From Rhabdochlamydiaceae bacterium (lineage in GTDB: Bacteria; Chlamydiota; Chlamydiia; Chlamydiales; Rhabdochlamydiaceae): a stretch of DNA of 45,488 nucleotides. Under the pieces are notes generated by a model. The model did not search any database. It had not been told where the DNA came from and saw only the letters and a list, made by a program, of their open reading frames with translations. The stretch spans positions 1-45,488 of the forward strand of contig JAIELY010000019.1 of the NCBI GenBank assembly GCA_019752555.1, read 5' to 3'. This document shows, in pieces, positions 25,515 to 32,731 of this stretch. Both the position numbers and the translations under genes were made by a program. How positions within the stretch are numbered: the first letter of the stretch is position 1; the number at the start of each line of letters is the position of its first letter.

Positions 25515-27421
25515 CAACTCTTCTTCATACTGCAAAACGCAAATCCGCATTTTTTAAATGCTTAGCCGCCTCATTAGTCCTTCACTTGATCGGCGTGATC
25601 TATTTCTATACCCACCCGATTCTGATCCATAGCTCCTGGAAATCTCTCTTTGGATTTTCCTCAACACTGCCGAGCGTGCTCGAACAAAATGAAGAGTCCC
25701 TCGAAGAGGCCAATCTAATTCTCGAAGAGGCCTTCGAGAAGATTTTCGTCCTTCCCCATCATCTGCGCTCTCCTCTGGATTCGGTGGAACTTCCTAAAGG
25801 GATGCCCCTTTCTCCTACAGAAGAGGAGCTTACCGGATCATCCTTAGCATTAGAACACGCTGAAATGCAATTTGATGATGACCTTCTGTATGCAGGCACA
25901 ACTTCGGCAGAAGAATTTGAAGTCATCGATGCTCTTCCCTTCGAACCTCTGTTCTCACCGAAATTAAATCCGATTGCCGTGCAGTCGCAACTCAATGTCG
26001 ATCAAGAGCCGAGCTTAGCCCCGCTGGCATCTTTGCCGCTTCCTTTCGAAGCTCCCAATCTCATTGAATCGGTAGATCCTGACCTTCTCTCACTGCACTC
26101 TATTGTCTTAGAGGCAACAGACGAGATCACCACATCAGGTGTCAACGTCCTCGATACGATCCCCTCTCTTACCGCTACAGAGCAAGAAGCCTGGGAGTTT
26201 AAAACAGATCTGCGCTCACAACTTGCAACGCTGCAAACACATGATCTAGAAAGCAAATCAGATCCGATCGGCTCATCGGTTTTTGCCGCAACTGCCCCTC
26301 TCAGCAAGCCTGTAGAAACCAAGATTGATGTTGCAAGAGAGCTGCCGGATGTGGAAGAATATGAGCTTCCTATCCTAGCAACAGCCTCCCAATGGAGCGA
26401 TGACTTTGATGTTCAACTGCAGTTTTTTCCTAAAGAAGATGGAGAGGGCTACACTTTTGCAGCTTCGATCACGCCGACCTTCGACATCAGCCAATATAGC
26501 ATGAAACAAAACCTCTATTTTATTCTCGATCGCTCTAATTCGATTGAAAGACCCCGCTTTTCGGTATTCAAACGGGCAATTGTTAAAGCGTTATCCTGCA
26601 TGCAGCCAGGAGATGCTTTCAACATTTATGTCGTCGATAAAAAAATCGTGAAAATGAGTCCGACCCCTGTTAAGTACAGCGCGAAAGCCTTGCGCAACGC
26701 CGAAGAATTTTTAGAAAAACAACAAGCGGGCGGACATTTCAATACTGCAGATATCTACACAACGCTCGAAAAATTAATTCCCGACAGCCTTGCTGTAGAT
26801 GAAATACATACAGCAATCCTTTTAACCGATGGCAATGGTCTTCAAAACACCTCTAAGCAACAAAAGCTCCTGACCCGTTGGCTTGAAAAAAATAACGGGC
26901 AGCTGGCGCTTTATACCGCAGCAGTAGGTCAAAAAAATAACCTTGTGATGCTAGATCTTCTTAGCTCGATCAGCGGAGGAAAACTCCTCTATTCCGATAC
27001 CCACGCCTCTTTTCCACGCAAACTGGGAAAACTCGTTCTCGATCTACAAGGCCCCGTACTCAGCGATCTAATGGTCACTGCAATCCCCGATAATGCAGCG
27101 GCCCATGTTGAAATCTCTAACGCTTCAAAACACTTGCCTACACTCTATTCTGCGCAGCCCTACGTGATCGTCGGCACAATCGACGAGCCGTGTAATTTTG
27201 ATCTCTTGATCCAAGGACGCCATGGAGAAGAATGGGTCACAATCAAGAAAAATCTCTCCTTCATTGAAGCAGAGAAAGCAAACCGCACACAGGCCCGCCA
27301 GTGGGAGTCTCTAGAAGCTAACACCTGTTATCTTGAATTCCTTCAAAAAGGAAATGCCGAATTACTCAAGGAAGCGCGCAAGATCCTCAAATCCACCCGT
27401 TCACAGATTGCATTTGAATGA
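25511..27421 (+). CDS. VWA-domain membrane-anchored protein with TonB-like N-terminus
   Basis: 636 residues. A single membrane segment follows a basic start (KRKSAFFKCLAASLVLHLIGVIYFYTHPI), resembling the N-terminal anchor of TonB/TolA-type proteins. An acidic, low-complexity linker spans about 55-300. A von Willebrand A domain follows (about 325-510), with the MIDAS motif DRSNS (Asp340, Ser342, Ser344) and a TDG loop (ILLTDGNG). The VWA domain would bind metal and a protein partner in the periplasm. The C-terminal 100 residues are helical. The gene overlaps both neighbours by 4 bases (ATGA), so it is coupled to the TPR protein and to rsmD. Exact role unknown. Confidence 0.78.
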   Translation: MTTLLHTAKRKSAFFKCLAASLVLHLIGVIYFYTHPILIHSSWKSLFGFSSTLPSVLEQNEESLEEANLILEEAFEKIFVLPHHLRSPLDSVELPKGMPLSPTEEELTGSSLALEHAEMQFDDDLLYAGTTSAEEFEVIDALPFEPLFSPKLNPIAVQSQLNVDQEPSLAPLASLPLPFEAPNLIESVDPDLLSLHSIVLEATDEITTSGVNVLDTIPSLTATEQEAWEFKTDLRSQLATLQTHDLESKSDPIGSSVFAATAPLSKPVETKIDVARELPDVEEYELPILATASQWSDDFDVQLQFFPKEDGEGYTFAASITPTFDISQYSMKQNLYFILDRSNSIERPRFSVFKRAIVKALSCMQPGDAFNIYVVDKKIVKMSPTPVKYSAKALRNAEEFLEKQQAGGHFNTADIYTTLEKLIPDSLAVDEIHTAILLTDGNGLQNTSKQQKLLTRWLEKNNGQLALYTAAVGQKNNLVMLDLLSSISGGKLLYSDTHASFPRKLGKLVLDLQGPVLSDLMVTAIPDNAAAHVEISNASKHLPTLYSAQPYVIVGTIDEPCNFDLLIQGRHGEEWVTIKKNLSFIEAEKANRTQARQWESLEANTCYLEFLQKGNAELLKEARKILKSTRSQIAFE

Positions 27422-28002
27422 CTTTAAAGATTTTGGGGGGGACCTTTCGCAACCGCTCTCTTAAAACACCCAAAGGCCCTCAGACACGCCCCACTCTTGC
27501 CATTTTACGCAAAGCTGTCTTCGATATCTGCCAACAAGAGATCGAAGGGGCCCTTGTCCTCGATCTTTTTGCAGGCTCGGGCGCGATGGGCTTAGAAGCG
27601 TTAAGCAGAGGAGCTCAGCATGCAACCTTTGTCGATAAAGATCGCTACGCTCTTTCTTGCATCTACGAAAACATCAAACAATTTCAATTAGAAGATCAGA
27701 CCGATGTGATCGGAGCCGATGTCCTTGCAACATTAAAAAAATTAAGTGCGCGCAAGCTGCAGTTTGATATCGTGACCATCGATCCTCCCTATGCCGCAGC
27801 CGCACAAACCGCTCTTCTTACCACCCTCCTAACGTATTTAGAAACACACGACATGCTTAAAGAGGGAGCGATCGTCTTTGTCGAAGAAGGAGCTCCCGCC
27901 AGCCTTAAGCCCTCGTGCCTCAAGTTAGAAAAACTCCACCATCTCAATTCGCGCACCTTCAGCCAATCTGTCCTGCATCAATTCCGGTATCGTTTAAGTT
28001 AG
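27418..28002 (+). CDS. rsmD: 16S rRNA (guanine966-N2)-methyltransferase RsmD
   Basis: The 194-residue protein has the RsmD signature: ILGGTFRNRSLKTP at the start with RPT in the next helix, the AdoMet-binding motif VLDLFAGSGAMG (47-58), and the catalytic IDPPY motif (121-125) typical of N2-guanine/adenine methyltransferases. It methylates G966 of 16S rRNA in the assembled small subunit. The ATG overlaps the VWA gene stop by 4 bases, an unexpected partner for a ribosome enzyme. It ends the operon; the next 180 bases are AT-rich and carry the kinase promoter. Confidence 0.93.
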   Translation: MTLKILGGTFRNRSLKTPKGPQTRPTLAILRKAVFDICQQEIEGALVLDLFAGSGAMGLEALSRGAQHATFVDKDRYALSCIYENIKQFQLEDQTDVIGADVLATLKKLSARKLQFDIVTIDPPYAAAAQTALLTTLLTYLETHDMLKEGAIVFVEEGAPASLKPSCLKLEKLHHLNSRTFSQSVLHQFRYRLS

Positions 28003-28115
28003 ACACCTCTAATTTTTAATCGATTTGCTCTAAAACCTACATCGTTAAGTCTTTAGTTTTAACAATTTAGAAATATTAATCTATAAACAAATTGTAAATA
28101 ACTAATATTTAAAAA

Positions 28116-28144
28116 TTGACATTAAAGCAAATTAACAATAAAAT
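28116..28144 (+). promoter_or_regulatory. Promoter of the first two kinase genes
   Basis: Perfect TTGACA (28116-28121), a 17-base spacer and TAAAAT (28139-28144, 5 of 6 matches), about 40 bases before the first kinase ATG. The -35 box lies in the string AAAAATTGACATTAA, also found before the third kinase gene. Confidence 0.7.
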
Positions 28145-28184
28145 AAAAGCAAACTAAATAATAAACGCAAAATAAAAGGTCATT

Positions 28185-29597
28185 ATGGCAAGCACAACAA
28201 TATTAAATAATGCATCCCTTCTTCCTCAGATAGAAACGATGGAGCCAAAGCATACGAACAGGATGCAAATTTTAGGAAATCTCAGTGTTGCAATGCTCGA
28301 CACCCCACCTTCTTGGGCCTCTTGCTTTGGGTTTATTTTTAATCTGTTTTGGAAGCCATTATCCGATGAAAATGGAATGACGCTATACGTCAATTTAAAT
28401 AGCGTTGAAAAGCGACTCGGAATCTCATCGAGCCAAGCGAAGCTATTGCTACAAAGAAATGAGTTTAATTCTGCAGATGCATTTCAAAGTGCAGCCAAAG
28501 AACATCTGGACAGCACAATCCACGTAAAAGCAGAGAAATCGCTCCGCAAACATCTTAGCAGTACCGATGCAACTAATATGTTAACTGGGTTGAATCATCA
28601 CATAATCCAAACTAACATACAACTGCTCCAACACCAAGTTAACCAAGATGGAATTCCTCGTCACTACCAAAGACGCGAATCGGGACTTCCACGAACTCTT
28701 CTTGTCACACAATCGGGCGTCTATGTTCTGCTCAATCGCAAAAAGGGTAAAGATGATCGTCCTATAGGACAAGGCACTTATAAAAAAGTGTACAAAGCAA
28801 TCAACATCAATACAGGCGAAAAAGCAGCTTACTACTCGATCGAAGTGAGAAATAATGATGAGGCTCTAACATCGGAATTTCAGCATTTTAACAGCTTGGG
28901 TGACATCACATGCCGTCCCGTTACTCAAGCCTACTCTTTAAAACACAATAGAAAAAACCTAAGCGAAGTCAAAATTTGCTATCTCATGACAAAAATGAAA
29001 GGGGATTTAATCTCTGCAGTAGATAGACATCTTGTGAATTTCGAGAGAAAAAAAGTGCGTATCAATGCCGCAAAACAAATGGCAACGCTTGTCGCTCATT
29101 ACAACGAACGAGGGTGCGTCCATAGAGATATAAAACCAGATAACTTTCTTTTCAGCATCATCGACAATAAGATAGTCATCAGACTTATAGACTTTGGCCT
29201 TGCAATCCGAAAACACGTGCGTATAGCAGCTCAAGCTGGCTCGTTCATGTACGCATCACCACAAGTTCTAAATGACACGTTAGATATTGCCGATGAAAAA
29301 GATGATAGCTGGCAATTAGGAATGACGCTTGCAAGATTATTTTATGATCAATTGGACCAACAATTTTTATCGAGCAGCCGTTATTTCGATACATACACAA
29401 GCTTAAGTGACCCACGTCAAATGTTCGAATTTTGGGAGAATATCGAAACTGCCGCTCGCCAGTGGCAATTTGAAGAGCCCGAAAACAAACACTCGCTGGA
29501 GTATGTGATTTATAAGCTTTTACAAGTTAATCCCGAAGACCGCTGGACCCCTGCTGAGGCAGCCCACGCTTTAGCTGAAATTGAGCGGCGCAGTTAA
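28185..29597 (+). CDS. Ser/Thr protein kinase with WNK-like lysine placement, copy 1
   Basis: 470 residues. The kinase domain covers about 190-468. The glycine-rich loop is IGQGTYKKVYKA (194-205) with Lys200. The place of the VAIK lysine reads AAYYS (214-218), so the usual lysine is missing. The catalytic loop HRDIKPDN (313-320, Asp315) and DFG (336-338) are intact; the APE position reads SPQ. WNK kinases likewise have a lysine in the loop (GxGxFKxVYKG) instead of VAIK. The N-terminal 60 residues are Ser/Thr/Pro-rich and end in a hydrophobic stretch (CFGFIFNLFWKPLS) shared with the other two kinases. There is no membrane anchor beyond this, so it may be a type III effector. It is followed 21 bases later by kinase 2. 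Confidence 0.82.
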   Translation: MASTTILNNASLLPQIETMEPKHTNRMQILGNLSVAMLDTPPSWASCFGFIFNLFWKPLSDENGMTLYVNLNSVEKRLGISSSQAKLLLQRNEFNSADAFQSAAKEHLDSTIHVKAEKSLRKHLSSTDATNMLTGLNHHIIQTNIQLLQHQVNQDGIPRHYQRRESGLPRTLLVTQSGVYVLLNRKKGKDDRPIGQGTYKKVYKAININTGEKAAYYSIEVRNNDEALTSEFQHFNSLGDITCRPVTQAYSLKHNRKNLSEVKICYLMTKMKGDLISAVDRHLVNFERKKVRINAAKQMATLVAHYNERGCVHRDIKPDNFLFSIIDNKIVIRLIDFGLAIRKHVRIAAQAGSFMYASPQVLNDTLDIADEKDDSWQLGMTLARLFYDQLDQQFLSSSRYFDTYTSLSDPRQMFEFWENIETAARQWQFEEPENKHSLEYVIYKLLQVNPEDRWTPAEAAHALAEIERRS

Positions 29598-29618
29598 AAC
29601 TAATCATAGGTAAATTGC

Positions 29619-31133
29619 ATGGCACTCGATAGCTTTTCTCGTTTTTCCCACTCTTCAAACTATTTACCTGTCTCGTGCGCGTCTTCATCAGACGTGTGCT
29701 CGGCCAAAGAGACATCTCCTCACGGGTGTTTTTCCTTTATCCGTAAAATATTTTGGCGCGCTCCTGAAAAAGGGGTCGAAACACCTAAACTTGAGAGGGT
29801 TTCTCCTCTAATTGAAACAGTCTCACCAAGCCCGGCTAAAACAAGCTCTAATGGGGACCTTCTTAGGCGCCACTTTGGAGATGTTTCATGTATTCCGGTG
29901 AAATTAGAGACGGAAGAGCCCTACGAAAAAGAGTCTTCAATAGATGATTCGAGTGTAAGTGATGATGATTCCCTCTTCGATCGGTATCTGCCAACACCAC
30001 AGCCAGTTGCCGCAGCGATCCACAGCGATGCAGAGAAAAAACTACGCAAATATTTCTCCGATGAACAGATGCTTAAACTCAACAATGCATTGCAACTTCT
30101 TGCGGTACACAAATTGGCTGCAAAAACCCTTGATCAGCCTCAGTTAGTGAGATGCCGCTCGGTGCTCTCTCCAAGAAGTCTTTTGGTTCTTCCTTCGGGC
30201 GATGTTTATCTCTTATTGAACAGAAAACGCGCAGGCGATCGACTTCTTGGAAAAGGAACGTTTAAAAATGTTTACAGGGCGATCAATCTAAACACAGGAG
30301 AAAGTGCTGCCTATATCTCCGCGCAAATTAGACCTGATTATCTCTATCAAAAGGAGGCTTGCCATAAAGCAGAGTACCTCTCTTATGAACAAAATCAACC
30401 TGTGGCCTGTCATTCTGTTCCCAATAGCTACTACGTTAAACATGTAAAGTATAGCCCTGATGAGCAGGTCTCTTGCTACCTTGTACAAAGAATGAAAGGC
30501 GATCTATGGCATGGGACTCGCAAGGGTCATATTGATTTATCTCAAAAAGATGTCAGGATAAGCATCGCGCTGCAGATGACAGCTCTCTTGAGTCAATACC
30601 ATGAACAAAACAGGCTCCATCGAGACATTAAACCCGATAACTTTCTTTATGCGATGATCGAGGGTCGTCCGCTCATTAAGCTCTCTGACTTTGGGTTAAG
30701 TGTTCCGATCGGCGCTGCTGCCGTCAATGGAATGGGGACCTCGATGTACCGTGCTCCAGAAGATTGCCCTAGAGATGCTCGCAATGGATCGTTCAAATCA
30801 GATAGTTTTCAATTAGGGATGACACTTGCGATCCTCTTTAAAGACCATTTAAACTTTGATGATGCAGCCACAGAAGAGTTTAGAGAATACTTAAGAAATG
30901 TGACCGAACTGACAAAAAACTGGCACCCTACAGAGATTGCTGCAATGACAGCTGTTCAAGCAAAATGGATCCATAAACAGCTAACTCAAGAGCAATGGTT
31001 AACGCCTCCTGCGGATGAAAGATCTCTTGAATATGTGATCTATAAGCTTTTACAAATTAATCCCGAGGAGCGCTGGACACCTGCTCAAGCAGCTCAAGCG
31101 CTTAGAGAAATCGTGCACCCCCACTTAAATTAA
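29619..31133 (+). CDS. Ser/Thr protein kinase with WNK-like lysine placement, copy 2
   Basis: 504 residues. The kinase domain covers about 205-500: glycine loop LGKGTFKNVYRA (210-221) with Lys216, VAIK position reading AAYIS with no Lys, catalytic loop HRDIKPDN (334-341, Asp336), DFG (357-359) and a canonical APE (379-381). This is the copy with the most regular activation segment. The N-terminal 130 residues are Ser/Pro/Glu-rich and differ from copies 1 and 3, apart from the short hydrophobic motif CFSFIRKIFWRAP. It is 21 bases downstream of copy 1, so it is co-transcribed. The residues needed for catalysis are present if Lys216 replaces the missing lysine. Confidence 0.82.
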   Translation: MALDSFSRFSHSSNYLPVSCASSSDVCSAKETSPHGCFSFIRKIFWRAPEKGVETPKLERVSPLIETVSPSPAKTSSNGDLLRRHFGDVSCIPVKLETEEPYEKESSIDDSSVSDDDSLFDRYLPTPQPVAAAIHSDAEKKLRKYFSDEQMLKLNNALQLLAVHKLAAKTLDQPQLVRCRSVLSPRSLLVLPSGDVYLLLNRKRAGDRLLGKGTFKNVYRAINLNTGESAAYISAQIRPDYLYQKEACHKAEYLSYEQNQPVACHSVPNSYYVKHVKYSPDEQVSCYLVQRMKGDLWHGTRKGHIDLSQKDVRISIALQMTALLSQYHEQNRLHRDIKPDNFLYAMIEGRPLIKLSDFGLSVPIGAAAVNGMGTSMYRAPEDCPRDARNGSFKSDSFQLGMTLAILFKDHLNFDDAATEEFREYLRNVTELTKNWHPTEIAAMTAVQAKWIHKQLTQEQWLTPPADERSLEYVIYKLLQINPEERWTPAQAAQALREIVHPHLN

Positions 31134-31137
31134 TTCC

Positions 31138-31167
31138 TTTGCAAAAGCGAAGACTTGCAAATCTTTT
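31138..31167 (+). terminator. Weak candidate terminator after the second kinase gene
   Basis: TTTGCAA (31138-31144) and TTGCAAA (31155-31161) form a 7-bp stem with a 10-base loop, followed by TCTTTT. The stem is short and AT-rich, so confidence is low. Confidence 0.3.
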
Positions 31168-31260
31168 CTGAAACGCGCCTCCCCGATTCCTTTTCAGCCT
31201 CCAACATCTTTATAAAGCAACTCATTGATTCTTAACGCCAAAACAATTGTTAATTAAAAA

Positions 31261-31290
31261 TTGACATTAATGTTAATTAAAAAGTAAAAT
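31261..31290 (+). promoter_or_regulatory. Promoter of the third kinase gene
   Basis: Perfect TTGACA (31261-31266), an 18-base spacer and TAAAAT (31285-31290), 37 bases before the ATG. The string AAAAATTGACATTAA matches the one before kinase 1, so the promoter region was probably duplicated with the gene. Confidence 0.7.
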
Positions 31291-31327
31291 ACTATTACGA
31301 ATTAATAACATTATAAAAGAGGCGAAT

Positions 31328-32629
31328 ATGAGTAGTAGCAGTAGTTTAATTAGATCCCTTCCACTTCCTTCCATCGAAAAGATGGGATCCCGCCATGAGC
31401 ACAAAACACACACGTTAGGAACTCTCAGCGTTGCCGCCCTAGACGCACACCCTTCTTGCTCCTCATATTTTAGCTTTATTTTTTCTCTCTTCTGGAAACC
31501 GGTATCTGCTTGCGAGGAAGGGGAAATCTACGTTGATCCAAAAGCAGAAAAATCGATCCGAAAACATTTGTCCCCCACTGAAGCAAATGATCTTTTGAAT
31601 GGATGTTGCGATGATAAGATCGCAGATCAGCTAAGAACACTCCAAAATCAAGTGAATGCTGATCGAATTCCACGTTACTTTCAAAGAGAAGATTCTGGTC
31701 TTCCCCGAACGCTTCTTGTCACGCCGAGTGGTGTCTATCTGTTATTAAATCACAATCGCGATGGACGTATTGGTTCGGGCAATTATAAAAAGGTGTCTAA
31801 AGCCATCCATTTTAAAACAGGGGAAAAAGCTGCCTATTATTCGATTTTAGTTGGCAAACCGAATTCTAATAGTTCATATGCGGCTTTAGAAGCGGAATTT
31901 AAAGAGATGCAACAGTTAGAAGATATTTCGTGTCGTCCTGTTTCTGGATCTTTCTCTTATAAGCCAAATAAAAAAAACCAGAGACAATCTAAAATCTGCT
32001 ATCTCACGTCAAAAATGAAAGGAGATTTGTTTTCTGCCAAAAAGAAGAGGCTCATTGATTTTGATCATAACAACGTGCGTATGAATGCTGCAAAGCAAAT
32101 GGCAACTCTTGTTGCTCATTATAACCAAAAAGGGATGCTCCATAGAGATCTTAAACCTGACAACTTCTTGTTTAGCATTGTCGATGGAAGAGTTGTCATT
32201 AGACTGATCGACTTTGGTTTAGCGATTCCAAAAAACACGCGTCAAAGCAAAAAACAACCTGGCACACCCTTGTATATGTCGCCTGAGGCTCTCAATGGAC
32301 AATCCAAAACTCCTGATGAGAAAAATGATGGCTGGCAATTGGGGATGACACTTGCTGTGTTATTTAAGGATCAATTGGATGATGCGTTTTTATCGAGCAA
32401 TGAAGTTTTTAAAGATTACATGAGTAATGGACCAGTTGAGATCGATTTCTGGCAAAACATGGAAAGCGCAGCTAAACAGTGGACGTTTGAGGCTCCGTTA
32501 AACAAACACTCGCTTGAGTATGTGATTTTCATGCTCTTGCAAGTCGATCGTAAGAAGCGCTGGACACCTGCTCAAGCAGCGCTTGCTTTAGCTCAAATTG
32601 AGCGCAAGGACTTAAAAAGTACTGAGTGA
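31328..32629 (+). CDS. Ser/Thr protein kinase with WNK-like lysine placement, copy 3
   Basis: 433 residues and a close paralogue of copy 1. The glycine loop is IGSGNYKKVSKA (148-159) with Lys154; the VAIK position reads AAYYS with no Lys. HRDLKPDN (272-279, Asp274), DFG (296-298) and SPE (318-320) are intact. The N-terminus starts with a run of Ser and then aligns with copy 1 (PSIEKM, LGTLSVAALDAHPS, FSFIFSLFWKPVS). Relative to copy 1 it lacks about 43 residues after residue 70 (YVD followed directly by PKAEKSIRKHLS). It has its own promoter and ends before the strong terminator at 32690. It is probably a recent duplicate of copy 1. Confidence 0.82.
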   Translation: MSSSSSLIRSLPLPSIEKMGSRHEHKTHTLGTLSVAALDAHPSCSSYFSFIFSLFWKPVSACEEGEIYVDPKAEKSIRKHLSPTEANDLLNGCCDDKIADQLRTLQNQVNADRIPRYFQREDSGLPRTLLVTPSGVYLLLNHNRDGRIGSGNYKKVSKAIHFKTGEKAAYYSILVGKPNSNSSYAALEAEFKEMQQLEDISCRPVSGSFSYKPNKKNQRQSKICYLTSKMKGDLFSAKKKRLIDFDHNNVRMNAAKQMATLVAHYNQKGMLHRDLKPDNFLFSIVDGRVVIRLIDFGLAIPKNTRQSKKQPGTPLYMSPEALNGQSKTPDEKNDGWQLGMTLAVLFKDQLDDAFLSSNEVFKDYMSNGPVEIDFWQNMESAAKQWTFEAPLNKHSLEYVIFMLLQVDRKKRWTPAQAALALAQIERKDLKSTE

Positions 32630-32689
32630 TGGTCAATTAATAACAAAGCAAAAGCGGACACACACCTCTTTGGCCTCTGTTATAATCCG

Positions 32690-32731
32690 AAGATCGGGCC
32701 CTCTCAAGATCGAGAGGGCCCGATCTTTTTT
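32690..32731 (+). terminator. Strong rho-independent terminator after the kinase cluster
   Basis: A perfect 16-bp stem (32690-32705 with 32712-32727, core GGGCCCTCTC/GAGAGGGCCC), a 6-base loop AAGATC and a run of six T (32726-32731). It ends transcription of the third kinase. The last two bases overlap the stop codon of the convergent MORN gene, so transcripts of that gene also carry the stem, but with only two T after it on the minus strand. Confidence 0.92.
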
